64,000 nt of DNA from Moraxella cuniculi DSM 21768 (GTDB lineage: Bacteria > Pseudomonadota > Gammaproteobacteria > Pseudomonadales > Moraxellaceae). Shown in pieces: positions 47,130 to 57,444 of this stretch (positions within the stretch are counted from its first letter, which is position 1; every line of letters begins with the position of its first letter). The stretch is taken from contig NZ_FTNU01000009.1 of assembly GCF_900156515.1 (NCBI RefSeq), positions 1-64,000 on the forward strand, read 5' to 3'. Below the pieces are notes generated by a model. That model did not search any database, was not told where the DNA came from, and saw nothing but the letters and a program-made list of their open reading frames with translations. The translations under genes were made by a program, and so were the position numbers.

Positions 47130-47735
47130 TTAATCAAACTTCTGCGTGGTAACTCGCCCCGTTTGATTAATGTGGTCAATGTTTGCCATGTCGGTTTTGT
47201 CTTTTTCAAGCACTGCCTGCAAATCCTTACGCCCTGCAAAAATCTTGCCAGATGACTGTGCAGGCACTTTGCCTGTAGGGTCAGTGTGCAAATCATCAAT
47301 CGTTGTAAAGGCAGTGATACTCGCCAAATCAAAATCGGCAGGACGGCTTAAAATGCGTGGCTTACGCCCTCGCTTGTCAGCAGGTGCCCAGTTCATCGCT
47401 CCAAGTTTCATCTCATACAGCAGACCAACGAACAAAATGGCAATAAAAATGCCAGCAGCGACAAAGCCATACCAGCTGACCTCTCGCACACTGACTGCAT
47501 AGGCGTACAAAAATAACGCCTCCAAATCAAAAATCACAAAAAAAATCGCCACCAAGTAGAATTTGGCAGATAGACGAATGCGTGCCGATCCTGCCGACAC
47601 CACCCCCGCCTCAAAGGTCTCTTGCTTTTGAGATCCTGACGAACGCCCACCCAATAAGCGTGGCACCACCAACATAAAAACAACCAGCCCTGCGGCGGCT
47701 AGCAAAAATGCAATCGCTGACCAATTGGCTAACAT
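47130..47735 (-). CDS. nuoA: NADH:quinone oxidoreductase subunit A
   Basis: A 201-residue membrane subunit with three helices. RLSAKFYLVAIFFVIFDLEALFLYAYAVS holds the conserved Asp/Glu pair of helix 2. The ATG at 47735 has AGAGG upstream; the frame begins two codons earlier with GTG. It is about 55 residues longer than E. coli NuoA, the excess being a polar C-terminal tail after residue 130 (from about DKRGRKPRILSR). Confidence 0.95.
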   Translation of the reverse strand: MLANWSAIAFLLAAAGLVVFMLVVPRLLGGRSSGSQKQETFEAGVVSAGSARIRLSAKFYLVAIFFVIFDLEALFLYAYAVSVREVSWYGFVAAGIFIAILFVGLLYEMKLGAMNWAPADKRGRKPRILSRPADFDLASITAFTTIDDLHTDPTGKVPAQSSGKIFAGRKDLQAVLEKDKTDMANIDHINQTGRVTTQKFD

Positions 47736-47778
47736 AATCACCTCTATGTGATTGTCTGTTCTTTAATAAAATAGCGAT

Positions 47779-47784
47779 ATTATA
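47779..47784 (-). promoter_or_regulatory. -10 element for nuoA-nuoB
   Basis: The minus strand reads TATAAT, 44 bases before the nuoA ATG. Upstream there is a TTGTAA but its spacing is about 20 bases, so the -35 is uncertain. Confidence 0.5.
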
Positions 47785-47900
47785 ACACAATTTACAAAAA
47801 AGCATTACAACCGTGCGTATTTTTCGGCAACAAAATCACAATTTGCCCCAATTAAGGCAATAAAGCGGCCAGCCGCCAGCGACACTTATCACATTATCAC

Positions 47901-47937
47901 AAAAAAATCCACATAGGTGCTTCCCATGTGGATTTTA
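47901..47937 (-). terminator. Rho-independent terminator of lolA
   Basis: AAAATCCACAT and ATGTGGATTTT form an 11-pair stem with a ten-base loop, followed by T on the minus strand. It sits 12 bases past the lolA stop and is close to symmetric. Confidence 0.85.
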
Positions 47938-47948
47938 TTTAGCCGCTG

Positions 47949-48620
47949 TTATTGACTGATGACATCTGTGCCACTAGGCGGCGTGAAATTAAACTCTGTT
48001 GCAGGGATTTTTTTGTTGAGCGAAATATTACTAAAGCGAATGCTGGTAATTTGCCCAATATTATCATGCAGCACCATCATCACAGGGCGACCGCCATTAA
48101 AGCTAAGCGATAAACTCTTAAAGCTGGCATTGCTGGATTTGGGTGTCAATACAAAATAATTTCTGGCGGTATTTGGCTGACTTACGCTAAAATTGCGTCC
48201 AATTTGTGCTGGGTCGCCAGACAATAGCAAGGCTGGCGTTTCGCCAACTTGATTACCAACCGCTTGGCGAGTCGCTTGTTGCAAATCTTTATCATACACC
48301 CACAGCGTATTGCCATTGGCAACAATCAATTGCTCGGCAGGTGATTTGATTTGCCAGCGGAATTGATTTTGACGCTGTGCCGACATCACGCCTGTAAATT
48401 GGCTTTTTTTATTGCCAGCTTGCGTGGTTTGGCTAAAATTGGCGGTCATTGACTTAATGCCAATCAGCAGCTGATTGAGATTTTTTGTTGCTGTCTGCTC
48501 ACTTGCCGCCGCTGCCTGTGCATTTATCGGCAATGCCATCGGCACAGCTGCCATGCTTAGACTTGCAATCGCCAGCATTGCCTTCAAGCTCATCGCTTTT
48601 AAAGGGGCAAAATTCGTCAT
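47949..48620 (-). CDS. lolA: Outer-membrane lipoprotein carrier protein LolA
   Basis: A 223-residue periplasmic chaperone that takes lipoproteins from the LolCDE-type releaser to LolB. A signal peptide with AIASLSMAAVPMALPINAQA ends near residue 38. SMTANFSQTTQAG and FRWQIKSPAEQLIVANGNTLWVYDKDLQQ are the LolA landmarks. GGAG lies six bases before the ATG at 48620. lolD and a LolC/E-type permease are about 11 kb away (59042-60979). Confidence 0.93.
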   Translation of the reverse strand: MTNFAPLKAMSLKAMLAIASLSMAAVPMALPINAQAAAASEQTATKNLNQLLIGIKSMTANFSQTTQAGNKKSQFTGVMSAQRQNQFRWQIKSPAEQLIVANGNTLWVYDKDLQQATRQAVGNQVGETPALLLSGDPAQIGRNFSVSQPNTARNYFVLTPKSSNASFKSLSLSFNGGRPVMMVLHDNIGQITSIRFSNISLNKKIPATEFNFTPPSGTDVISQ

Positions 48621-48907
48621 TGTACACTCCACATGGTTAAAATTCTTATTGGTTTTGATACCGCATTGGCATTGTGATATTTTGTCAAATCCACACCAAA
48701 CCAAAGCTGTATCAACTTTTGGGCATATTTTGCCAAAAATATATATTGCAATCTACATAAAAATTGCAACCAGCAGCACTTAAATGTTACGCTTGACGGC
48801 GTCTTGCAAATTTAAGTAAACAAACTGACAAAATCATCAGCATACCAAGATAATTGTAACAAAAAATGACAATTAACAGGCAGACAAATCAAACAAATCT
48901 TGTGATA

Positions 48908-49543
48908 TTAAGGCAGCAATCGCTCAACTTGCCATGTGTCGCCATGCTTTTGGTATCGCATACGATCATGCATACGCCCTGCTCGCCCTTGCCAAAATTC
49001 GGCAGTATCAACCACCAATTCATAACCACCCCAAAACTCTGGATAAGGCACATTATCGGCGTATTGTTTGTCAAGTTCGGCAAATTTTTGCTCCATATAT
49101 GCACGATTTTCGACCACGCCACTTTGTGGTTGGCTTACCCATGCACCCAGCTGGCTCTCACGCGGACGCTTGGCAAAATAAGCTGCTGATTTTGCCACAT
49201 CAACCTTGGTTATTTTGCCAGCCAGACGCACCTGACGCTCCTGTGCCTGCCAAAAAAACAACACTTCTGCATAAGGGTTACTGTCAATATCCTGCCCCTT
49301 GGCACTGCCATAATTGGTATAAAAAACCACGCCTTGCTCGGTCAGTTCACGCATCAGCACAATCCGCACGCTTGGGCGATTGTCCGCACCGCAGGTTGCC
49401 AAGCTCATCGCATACGGCTCGGGCAGATTTGCTGCCACCGCTTCATCGAACCAAGCTTGGAACAAATGAAATGGCGTATCAGGCAAGCCCAAATCCGCCA
49501 ATGAGCCTTGTTGATATGATTGTCTGTGATCGCTTAAGTCCAT
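48908..49543 (-). CDS. pdxH: Pyridoxamine 5'-phosphate oxidase
   Basis: A 211-residue FMN enzyme making pyridoxal phosphate. PSVRIVLMRELTEQGVVFYTNYGSAKGQD and EVLFFWQAQERQVRLAG form the FMN site. SQLGAWVSQPQS and FWQGRAGRMHDRMRY ending in VERLLP are family signatures. The start at 49543 has GGGGG upstream. It lies about 290 bases from lolA without evident operon linkage. Confidence 0.96.
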   Translation of the reverse strand: MDLSDHRQSYQQGSLADLGLPDTPFHLFQAWFDEAVAANLPEPYAMSLATCGADNRPSVRIVLMRELTEQGVVFYTNYGSAKGQDIDSNPYAEVLFFWQAQERQVRLAGKITKVDVAKSAAYFAKRPRESQLGAWVSQPQSGVVENRAYMEQKFAELDKQYADNVPYPEFWGGYELVVDTAEFWQGRAGRMHDRMRYQKHGDTWQVERLLP

Positions 49544-49677
49544 AACGCCCCCAAGAAAAGTCCACAAAATTTTTGTGTATTTATTATAACACGATTTGCT
49601 GGCAGTGTATCAACCGTTATCATGCACAGCCTGCCACCGCCAAATAAGCGGTTGCTATTTTGTTGCAGTATACAAAA

Positions 49678-51036
49678 TTATGATGACAAAATGCGTTGCA
49701 CCGCTTCGGCAAGCTGATTTGCCATCTGCTGGCAGGTAGTAGCGTCTTGATGCTCAACCATAACACGAATCACAGGCTCTGTGCCTGATTTACGCACCAA
49801 CAACCGACCCTTGCCCTGCAATTGTTGCTCGGCATCGGCAAAGATATTTGCCAGTTGCGTATTGGCATAAGGGTCGCTGATTTTGCTGACACGCACATTA
49901 ATCAGCGTCTGTGGAAATGGCGTGTATCCAGCAACAAGCTCGCTTAATTTTTTGCCAGTTTCTACCATGCAGCTTAGCACCTGTAGTCCTGCAACAATCG
50001 CATCGCCTGTGCGGCTCTTATCCAGACACAAAATATGCCCAGATGGCTCGCCGCCAATCGTCCAACCTCGCTCTTGCAAATCTTGCATGACATAGCGATC
50101 GCCGACTTTGGCACGATGAAATTCCACACCTCGCTCTGCCAGTGCCAATTGCAGTGCGACATTGCTCATCAAAGTACCCACCACACCGACAGGTTTTAGG
50201 TGATTTGCCAAAATGTACAAAATACCATCGCCATCAACAATGTTGCCAGTTTCATCAACCATAATAATGCGATCGCCATCACCATCTAGGGCAAGTCCGA
50301 CATCGGCAGCTTGCTCACGCACGGCTTGTTGCAGCGTTTGTGGATGGGTGGAGCCGCAGTTGCTATTAATATTAATGCCGTCTGGCGAATCGTTAATGGC
50401 GATGACTTTTGCACCCAATTCTTGCAAGACACTTGGTGCAACACTATAACCTGCCCCATTGGCACAATCAATGACAATTTTTAGATGAGATAAATTAAAA
50501 TGATAAGGAAAACTACCCTTGCAATACTCAATATAACGCCCTTTGGCATCATCAACACGATGATTTTTGCCAATGGCATCTGCCTGAATCCCCACCAAAC
50601 GCTTCAAGCCCTGCTGGTTATCACCAATTAGTACATCAAGCTCGGCATTAATCGCATCTTGGAATTCATCGGAGATTTTTTTGCCTTCGTGCGAAAAAAA
50701 CTTCACGCCGTTGTCCTGATAAGGGTTGTGCGATGCCGAAATCACCACGCCCATGTCTGCATGAAAACTTGTTACCAAATGGGCAATCGCTGGGGTTGGC
50801 AAAGGCCCAAGCATATACACATCAACGCCAGCAGCATTAAACCCTGCTTGCAACGCCGCCTCAATGACATAGCCTGACAGTCGCGTATCTTTACCAATCA
50901 GCACGCTTGGGCGTTTGTTTGGGAATTTCGCTGCCAATACCTTACCTGCACCAAAGCCCAACCGCAACAAAAAATCAGGCGTAATCGGAAATTCACCAAA
51001 TTGCCCACGAATACCATCAGTGCCAAAATATCCCAT
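49678..51036 (-). CDS. glmM: Phosphoglucosamine mutase
   Basis: A 452-residue enzyme interconverting glucosamine-6-P and glucosamine-1-P for UDP-GlcNAc synthesis. [15 protein letters not shown] holds the phosphoserine Ser102. [14 protein letters not shown] is the metal loop, GGEPSGHI the sugar-binding loop, and [13 protein letters not shown] the phosphate-binding loop. AAGGA precedes the ATG. Confidence 0.97.
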   Translation of the reverse strand: MGYFGTDGIRGQFGEFPITPDFLLRLGFGAGKVLAAKFPNKRPSVLIGKDTRLSGYVIEAALQAGFNAAGVDVYMLGPLPTPAIAHLVTSFHADMGVVISASHNPYQDNGVKFFSHEGKKISDEFQDAINAELDVLIGDNQQGLKRLVGIQADAIGKNHRVDDAKGRYIEYCKGSFPYHFNLSHLKIVIDCANGAGYSVAPSVLQELGAKVIAINDSPDGININSNCGSTHPQTLQQAVREQAADVGLALDGDGDRIIMVDETGNIVDGDGILYILANHLKPVGVVGTLMSNVALQLALAERGVEFHRAKVGDRYVMQDLQERGWTIGGEPSGHILCLDKSRTGDAIVAGLQVLSCMVETGKKLSELVAGYTPFPQTLINVRVSKISDPYANTQLANIFADAEQQLQGKGRLLVRKSGTEPVIRVMVEHQDATTCQQMANQLAEAVQRILSS

Positions 51037-51251
51037 AGTGTATCCTTATTGCATTTATCTTAAAATAGATTGTGTTTAGACAAATTTTTACCAATTATAG
51101 CACAATTGCCAAATAAACAAAAAATCAACGATGAAAGAAATTTAACAGGCATCTGCCTTGCACCATTATTAAGCTTATCACAAGAAATCATCTGGCAAAA
51201 TAAACAAAAATTCGCTATGATAACTTCAACCGAACAAATCAATCTTATGAG

Positions 51252-52175
51252 ATGACAAATTTTCACCCCAGCAATTGCCTTGATACTGCCGCATTATCCA
51301 CCCTGCCAAAATCACAACTGACAGGCAAGCCTGTGCTGCACTTTGTACACGCCAATGGCATACCTGTTGGCAGTTATCAACCACTGCTGGATTGTCTTGC
51401 TGATTTTTTTAGCATCAGCCATCTTGATAAGCTCGGCACGCATGACGAATACGCCATTGACAACCATTGGCAATCACTAACACGGCAAGTTGCCGATAGC
51501 ATTCAGGCAAGCTGCCAGACGCATGGTGTCTCCAAACTTATCGCCATCGGTCATTCGCTCGGTGCCATGACAACCTTGCAAGCATTGCCACTACAATCTA
51601 AGCGTATCAGCCAAGCCATCTTGCTTGACCCTGCGTTATTAATGACGCACCGTGCTTTGTTGTTTGATATCGCCAAACTACTGGATAATTGCAGCAAATA
51701 TTTCACCAAAACCGAACATTATTTTGGCGACAAATTCTCCCCTGCGGGCAAATCCAAACATCGCAAAGACACCTTCCCATCACATCAGGCTGCCTATTTG
51801 GCACTACGCCACAAGGCTTTGTTTAGGGATTTTGATGAGTCTTGCTTTGAGCATTATATTCGGCATGGATTTGTTGCCGATGGCAATGGTGCCGTAACGC
51901 TTGCCATACCCAAGATGGCAGAAGTGGCGATTTTTCGCACCATGCCATCTTGGTATTGGCGAAAAAAGCCACAATTACCCTGCCCTGTTGGCATACTGGC
52001 TGGCAAAGACAGTTATTTTACTCGCATTGGCTCATATCGTGCCGCACAAGAAAAATTCGCCCTGCCTGTACAATACACAACAGGCTCGCATATGTTTGTT
52101 CTAGAGCAGCCCCAAGCTGTGGCGACAAAGATTTTATCCATGATTATTCATCAGCTAGATTTGACACATGACTGA
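51252..52175 (+). CDS. Alpha/beta-hydrolase
   Basis: A 307-residue hydrolase. HFVHANGIPVGSYQPLL is the oxyanion strand, AIGHSLGAMT gives nucleophile Ser102, and GSHMFVLEQP near the C terminus the catalytic His. No signal peptide, so it is cytoplasmic. Substrate not known; the family includes esterases and haloperoxidase-like enzymes. It overlaps the CPBP protease gene by eight bases, so the two are coupled. Confidence 0.8.
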   Translation: MTNFHPSNCLDTAALSTLPKSQLTGKPVLHFVHANGIPVGSYQPLLDCLADFFSISHLDKLGTHDEYAIDNHWQSLTRQVADSIQASCQTHGVSKLIAIGHSLGAMTTLQALPLQSKRISQAILLDPALLMTHRALLFDIAKLLDNCSKYFTKTEHYFGDKFSPAGKSKHRKDTFPSHQAAYLALRHKALFRDFDESCFEHYIRHGFVADGNGAVTLAIPKMAEVAIFRTMPSWYWRKKPQLPCPVGILAGKDSYFTRIGSYRAAQEKFALPVQYTTGSHMFVLEQPQAVATKILSMIIHQLDLTHD

Positions 52176-52941
52176 CAAACTTCAGCCGTTGCCACGCTAT
52201 CACCCCTTGTTGGCAGCTGGACTGATGGTAGCAGCCGCAAGCAGCATCGTATTTTTGCCAAATGCAGTATCATTCTTGTTTGCCCTGATGGCAGATTTAT
52301 CGATGGAGGATTTTGCCAGCCTTCCCAATGCTGCCGCTGTCCGTGTTATTATTCTGATGATTTCGGCAGTATTTTTATTAAGCCTAACTGCGATTTGGCA
52401 ATATGTTCGCCTGTATGATGGTAGCACAATCAACTCATATCAGCTATGGCGGCGATATTTTGGCTTGGTGCCACCAGCAAAAAACACCATGCTGCCTGCT
52501 TTGACCGTATTGGCAGCTGCTATTTTGTTATCAACACTGGCAAGCGTCATGCTTGATGAATGGTTTGCCACACCTTCGGCATCAGCAGGTGTTGGCAATT
52601 TGTTGGGTAGCACGCCCTTGCCCCTGTTTATCATACTGGTGCTGATTGTTGCACCAATTTATGAAGAATGGATTTGTCGTGGTTTGTTTTGGCGATTGGG
52701 TCAAGATATTTTTGTGGCGTTTTTTCGGCAGATGGCAGTCGTTCATCTGGCAAATAGCATACTCATTAGTGCGATTTTTAGCCTGCTGCATTTTGGCTAC
52801 AGTGGTGCCGATTTGCTGACGACTTTTGGTATCTCGCTGGCACTGTGCTATGTGCGTCTGCGTACCAAATCGACAATCGCTGCGATGGCTTTACATAGTC
52901 TAAATAACGCCCTAGCACTTGCGTTATATCTGCTTGATTAA
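52168..52941 (+). CDS. CPBP-family (CAAX/Abi) intramembrane metalloprotease
   Basis: A 257-residue membrane protein with about six to seven helices. The family motifs are visible: EEWICRGLFW (EExxxR) near residue 166, FSLLHFG with the His near 209, and LHSLNNALAL near the C terminus. Bacterial members range from bacteriocin immunity to prenyl-protein-like processing. The role here is unknown, but coupling to an alpha/beta-hydrolase gene is suggestive. Confidence 0.82.
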   Translation: MTDKLQPLPRYHPLLAAGLMVAAASSIVFLPNAVSFLFALMADLSMEDFASLPNAAAVRVIILMISAVFLLSLTAIWQYVRLYDGSTINSYQLWRRYFGLVPPAKNTMLPALTVLAAAILLSTLASVMLDEWFATPSASAGVGNLLGSTPLPLFIILVLIVAPIYEEWICRGLFWRLGQDIFVAFFRQMAVVHLANSILISAIFSLLHFGYSGADLLTTFGISLALCYVRLRTKSTIAAMALHSLNNALALALYLLD

Positions 52942-53131
52942 TTAAGCAAAATATAGCTTTAACCATTATCAATATTTGGCTGGCTTTATCAGTCCGACTG
53001 TGATATTTTGATGGTTAAAATACGCAAATCAACTTTGCTGGTTTGTTTTGCCCAGTATAATCATTGTGCGATTGATGGTTGATTTTAAATGCATTTACGC
53101 CCAAATGCGATGATAAATTGACAAAGAAAGT

Positions 53132-53350
53132 ATGACAAATAAAAAACCAAACCCTTCATCAGACCTAGATGAATTAAGAGAAAACTTGGACAGGCTTACC
53201 AAACTTCGCCAAAGTCTCGCCGAGCGTCAGGCACGCAATACCATGCCGCCGCTAAAACCCTTGGGGTTTATTGACCTTTTGATTTTGATGGCGTGCTTTG
53301 CTGCTGCTTTTCTTGCTATGATTATCACCCTTGCCGCTGTCTTTTTGTGA
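53132..53350 (+). CDS. Small membrane protein, 72 residues
   Basis: A polar, Lys/Arg/Asn-rich N-terminal half with a short possible coiled coil (DELRENLDRLTKLRQSLAE, residues 12-30), followed by one hydrophobic helix at about 49-72 (LLILMACFAAAFLAMIIT). Not recognised. AAAGA precedes the ATG weakly. A single-gene unit; the 280 bases after it hold only the promoter of the next gene. Confidence 0.55.
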   Translation: MTNKKPNPSSDLDELRENLDRLTKLRQSLAERQARNTMPPLKPLGFIDLLILMACFAAAFLAMIITLAAVFL

Positions 53351-53562
53351 TTTTTAATAGCAAAATCCATCACTTGCGATTTATAATCGACAAACAACCC
53401 GTGAAAAAGACAGCAGTATTTGTGCTAAATTTAGCCACCTCAAACAAAATCAGCAAGCAAAATCCTGCCCAAGCTAAACGCAATCAGCAAGGCTTGTGAT
53501 AATTTTTAATTAATCTTTATAAAAATATCAAAATAAAGCGAATAACGAGCGAATAAAAACAG

Positions 53563-53591
53563 TTGTAAACTGTATTATGTTTTGTTACAAT
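53563..53591 (+). promoter_or_regulatory. Promoter of the McaP-like autotransporter
   Basis: TTGTAA (53563-53568) and TACAAT (53586-53591) are exactly 17 bases apart, about 45 bases before the ATG at 53631. Confidence 0.6.
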
Positions 53592-53630
53592 CAAGACAGT
53601 TTTATAATAATCCACTCACAAGGAGGTCGT

Positions 53631-55469
53631 ATGACTGACAGTATCGGTAATAAATTACTGAAATTTAGCCCATTGGCATTGGCAATCGCCCTGATCAATC
53701 CTGCTGCTGCAAGCACCCCGCAATTTGACCAAACGGTATTTTTTGGCGACAGCCTGTCAGATACAGGACGCATCAAAGATATTGTCAGTGGCAACTTTTT
53801 TATTGGCAGTTTTGCCAATGCCATGCAACCGTCATTTACCACCAACCCCGATCCAGCATGGACGCGTGTTTTTGCCGAGCATTATGGCACAGCAGCAAAC
53901 CCTTACACCTCAAGCGACACACAAGGCACAAACTATGCTGTCGGTGGTGCCAAAGTCAGCGAAACTGCTGAGCAATTTGGTGGACTGGTGCGTATCCCAT
54001 CGGTCAATAGACAAATCAGCGATTATCTAAATAACACGAACAACACCACCAACCCAAATGCTCTATACACCATCTGGGTCGGTGCCAATGACTTGCTTGC
54101 AGCCAGCACAACTCCAGATATTGCCGCCGCTGCCGCTACCATCAGTCAAGCTGCACAAAACCAAGCGGCACAAGTTGTTCGCCTACAGCAGGCAGGAGCG
54201 AACTATATTTTGGTGCCAAACCTTCCTGATGTTGGTCTAACGCCACGCAATGTCGGCGACGCTCGCCAAGCTGCCACTGCGACCACCGCTGCAAATTTAT
54301 ACAATAAAACTCTGTATAGCAATCTAAATCAAGGCACTGCCAATGTCATTGCCGCCAATACCTTTGCTCTGCTACAAGAAGCGGTTCGTGATAAAGAAGC
54401 CTTTGGCTTTAAAAATACCACCAACATTGCCTGTGATGGTGCATTATCCTCACTCACCTGTACAGCAAGCGACTGGCAGGCAGTTGCAGCCGATGCCAAT
54501 GATACTTATATGTTTGCTGATGATATTCACCCTGCAGGGCGTACACATCGGATTTTGGCACAGTATTTTGCCTCCATCATTGACAGCCCAGCTCAAATTG
54601 CCCAGCTGCCAACCGCTCTGATTAAAGATGGCAAATCAGCAAATGCTCAGCTGAATCGCCGCTTATCCAACCTTGACAACCCAAGGCATTCTGTCTGGGC
54701 AGATGTTACTGCCAGTGGCGATAACAAGCCAAACGCCATCATCGGTCTTGATGTTGCTGGCGACAATCAACACACAGGTGCCTATATTCAACACCAAAGA
54801 CAGGACTATACGCTTGGCAAAACCACCACTGCTGACAGCCGCCAAACAGGGGCAGGTGTCTATCACCGCCGTGATTTTGGTAATGCTCGCCTAACCGCTG
54901 CAGCCGGCATTGACCGTCTAAGCCTACAAACTGACCGCAAAATCGCATGGGACGGTGCAGCACGCAGCCATCAAGCCGAAACGACAGGCAGTCGCAGCTA
55001 TGCCAGTGTGCAAGGCGGCTATGGTATCAACACAGGCAAAATCACCTACCGACCTTATATTGGCGTACTGGCACAAACCCTAAAAGTCAATGCACTGACC
55101 GAAAATCAGCCCAAGCTATCAACCGCTCTTAGCTTTGATACACAAAAACAAAAATCCCTGCAAGGCGAGATTGGTCTAAACCTAACCGCCGCCATCAATG
55201 ACAAAACCGAGCTGTTTGGCGGTGTTGGCTATCAGCGAGAGTTCAACGATGACTTACGCACGATTACCACCACCGTAAGCTCCATTGCTGATTATAGAAG
55301 AGGATTTGCTCTGCCTGTACAAAATGACAAAACTTCCGCCACCATCGCCCATGCTGGTGCCAAATTCAGACTTGGTGCAGCAACCAATCTGAGCATTGGT
55401 GCCAATGCCATACGACAAGATGGTGATACTGATGTTGGCGGTTTTGTTGGCTTACAAAGCAAATTCTGA
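53631..55469 (+). CDS. mcaP: McaP-like GDSL esterase/phospholipase autotransporter
   Basis: A 612-residue autotransporter with a lipase passenger. After a signal peptide ending AAA (about residue 27), block I of the GDSL family reads FFGDSLSDTG with nucleophile Ser41, followed by GTNYAVGGAK and WVGANDLL. ADDIHPAGRTH supplies the catalytic Asp297 and His300. From about residue 360 the C-terminal barrel begins (WADVTASGDNKPN) and ends FVGLQSKF. McaP of M. catarrhalis is an adhesin with esterase and phospholipase B activity. AGGAGG fixes the start at 53631; the frame is open to 53577. The symbol is given by family resemblance. Confidence 0.85.
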   Translation: MTDSIGNKLLKFSPLALAIALINPAAASTPQFDQTVFFGDSLSDTGRIKDIVSGNFFIGSFANAMQPSFTTNPDPAWTRVFAEHYGTAANPYTSSDTQGTNYAVGGAKVSETAEQFGGLVRIPSVNRQISDYLNNTNNTTNPNALYTIWVGANDLLAASTTPDIAAAAATISQAAQNQAAQVVRLQQAGANYILVPNLPDVGLTPRNVGDARQAATATTAANLYNKTLYSNLNQGTANVIAANTFALLQEAVRDKEAFGFKNTTNIACDGALSSLTCTASDWQAVAADANDTYMFADDIHPAGRTHRILAQYFASIIDSPAQIAQLPTALIKDGKSANAQLNRRLSNLDNPRHSVWADVTASGDNKPNAIIGLDVAGDNQHTGAYIQHQRQDYTLGKTTTADSRQTGAGVYHRRDFGNARLTAAAGIDRLSLQTDRKIAWDGAARSHQAETTGSRSYASVQGGYGINTGKITYRPYIGVLAQTLKVNALTENQPKLSTALSFDTQKQKSLQGEIGLNLTAAINDKTELFGGVGYQREFNDDLRTITTTVSSIADYRRGFALPVQNDKTSATIAHAGAKFRLGAATNLSIGANAIRQDGDTDVGGFVGLQSKF

Positions 55470-55482
55470 TCACCATAAGCAT

Positions 55483-55512
55483 AAAAGCACTCAATTTTTT
55501 GGGTGCTTTTTT
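55483..55512 (+). terminator. Terminator after the McaP-like gene
   Basis: AAAAGCACTC and GGGTGCTTTT form a stem around an AATTTTTT loop, followed by T. It begins 14 bases after the stop. The rest of the gap to 55780 is AT-rich and holds only the orn terminator on the other strand. Confidence 0.8.
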
Positions 55513-55749
55513 ATCAAACTTTCTATACCGATGGCAATTTTAGCTTTTCTTAAATGAAATCAACTACCAACTATTCGCTATCATTTAACCACCCATTCAA
55601 GTAATCATCAATTTATCAAAATGCCCATCGCAAGCAAAATCAAGCTGATGGCATTTCTTGCATAAAAATCAGGCAAATAACCATGCTCTTAACATCTTGT
55701 TGAGCATTTAAAATACAAGACCAAAGAATTTGCCAAAACCAGACAAAAT

Positions 55750-55770
55750 AAAGGGGTTTTTATCCCCTTT
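55750..55770 (-). terminator. Terminator of orn
   Basis: AAAGGGG and CCCCTTT form a seven-pair stem about ten bases past the orn stop. On the minus strand it runs into ATTTTG, so the T run is short. Confidence 0.65.
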
Positions 55771-55780
55771 GATGAACTGA

Positions 55781-56386
55781 TTAATTTTCCAGCAATTTAA
55801 AAAAATGATCACGGTAATGACGCAGCTCACGAATCGAATCGCGAATATCGTCCAAAGCCAGATGCGCGCCGCCTTTTTGGTAAGTTGCTGCCACATCAGG
55901 TCGCCAGCGATAGCACAGCTCTTTGATGCTTGAAACATCAAGATTGCGGTAATGAAAATAGCGTTCCAGCTTAGGCATTTGGCGTGCCAAAAAACGCCGA
56001 TCTTGACAAATTGAATTGCCACACATTGGTGAAATGCCTGCATCCACCCATTTTGACAAAAATTCAATCGTCTGCGACTCGGCATCAGCCAGTGTGATAT
56101 TGCTGCGGCGAACTCTATCGGTCAAGCCTGATTGTCTGTGCTGATTTTTGCACCAATCGTCCATGCCATTTAATACAACATCGCTTACCTTGATGGCAAG
56201 CACTGGACCTTCTGCCAAGATATTTAACTCATCATCGGTTACGATGGTGGCAATTTCGATGATTTCATCATGCTGGGTGTCAAGCCCTGTCATCTCAAGA
56301 TCAATCCAAATCAGAGCTTTTTTTGGCTTGCCGCTTGGTTTTGCGTGTCCGATATTGATTTTGTCAATTGCTTTTTTATCACTCAT
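55781..56386 (-). CDS. orn: Oligoribonuclease
   Basis: A 201-residue DEDDh exonuclease degrading very short RNAs (and pGpG). Asp29 and Glu31 lie in [10 protein letters not shown], and the later acidic residue and His in [18 protein letters not shown]. About 20 extra residues at the N terminus ([15 protein letters not shown]) are polar. AGGA precedes the ATG. Confidence 0.95.
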   Translation of the reverse strand: MSDKKAIDKINIGHAKPSGKPKKALIWIDLEMTGLDTQHDEIIEIATIVTDDELNILAEGPVLAIKVSDVVLNGMDDWCKNQHRQSGLTDRVRRSNITLADAESQTIEFLSKWVDAGISPMCGNSICQDRRFLARQMPKLERYFHYRNLDVSSIKELCYRWRPDVAATYQKGGAHLALDDIRDSIRELRHYRDHFFKLLEN

Positions 56387-56559
56387 TTGTCATTTCCTAT
56401 TGCCAATTATCAATCACCAATTCTACCATACCATCAACCAGCTGCCAAGCAACAGAAGCGGGCAGCCTTATTAACCAAAAACAAACAGTCTTACTCGTTT
56501 TGTCGCAAAAATTTTGTTATAATTGAGCTTTTGATACCAAATAACACACCAACACCACA

Positions 56560-57201
56560 ATGCCAAAAAACAAAATCAAAGCATGGTTGCCAACTCCTGA
56601 AAAATTGCGTGAAAATCGCCTGATTGCAATGTTTACGCCATTTTTGGCAGACCCTCGCCTGTGGCAAATGAACCGCAGCTCGCTTAATCGTGCGGTGTAT
56701 GTCGGTGTTTTGGCAGCTTTTTTCCCCTTGCCTGGACAAATGCCACTTGCCATCATTGGGGCGTTGCTTGTGCGTGCCAATATCCCAATGGCAGTTGCTT
56801 TGACTTGGATTACCAATCCTGTAACCGCCATTCCTGTATTTTGGCTGGCTTATTCACTTGGGGCGTTGCTGCTTGGTGAGCCGATTTTGGGACTGCGTGC
56901 CATTGGTGTGATTTTGACAGATTTGACCTTATGGATTACCACCTCGCACGGAGTCAATCCCTTTGCAGGTCATCGTATTTTCTCATGGCAAGCAATGGTG
57001 CTTGGCCTGCTGCTAAGTGCCATCATCACCAGTGTACTGCTGGGCATGGCATTTCGGCTGTTTTGGAATTATCGCACGGTACGAGACTGGAAATCGCGAC
57101 ATGGCTACAATGCCAAAGCACCAAAATTTCGTGAACAAAAAGGACACAAATCACGCGAAGCAGCCACGCAAGTTAAGAAAGGAGATGATTTTTCAATTTA
57201 A
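56560..57201 (+). CDS. DUF2062 membrane protein
   Basis: A 213-residue protein with about three to four hydrophobic segments. SLNRAVYVGVLAAFFPLPGQMPLA and TWITNPVTAIPVFWLAYSLG are the DUF2062 landmarks. The C-terminal tail is basic. Function of the family is unknown. It is divergent from orn. Confidence 0.82.
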   Translation: MPKNKIKAWLPTPEKLRENRLIAMFTPFLADPRLWQMNRSSLNRAVYVGVLAAFFPLPGQMPLAIIGALLVRANIPMAVALTWITNPVTAIPVFWLAYSLGALLLGEPILGLRAIGVILTDLTLWITTSHGVNPFAGHRIFSWQAMVLGLLLSAIITSVLLGMAFRLFWNYRTVRDWKSRHGYNAKAPKFREQKGHKSREAATQVKKGDDFSI

Positions 57202-57285
57202 TCACGGTCATGGCTTTTATTGTCTTTTGGGATTTTTTCATGTTGATATGAAAATTTTTCATTAGAATTTTGCTCTTTTTTATCG

Positions 57286-57291
57286 TATAAT
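57286..57291 (+). promoter_or_regulatory. -10 element of metK
   Basis: A perfect TATAAT; TTAGAA (57262-57267) 18 bases upstream is a poor -35. The transcript leader would be near 147 bases. A CAGAC/GTCTG hairpin at about 57326-57339 lies in it. No known SAM riboswitch architecture was recognised. Confidence 0.5.
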
Positions 57292-57444
57292 TTCCCCCAA
57301 ATACCCAAAACATTACCCACCTGTTCAGACCTGCGTCTGACAAATCATGACAACCTACCTACTTGTGCGAACGGTATTTATTCTGTCAAGCCTAAAAAAG
57401 CCACCAGAATTCGTGCAATTTTTTATTTTTAGAAGTGAACTCTT

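Noticed and set aside
57292-57444. SAM riboswitch in the metK leader
   Set aside because: The leader is about 147 bases and has one short hairpin, but none of the conserved SAM riboswitch core motifs was recognised.
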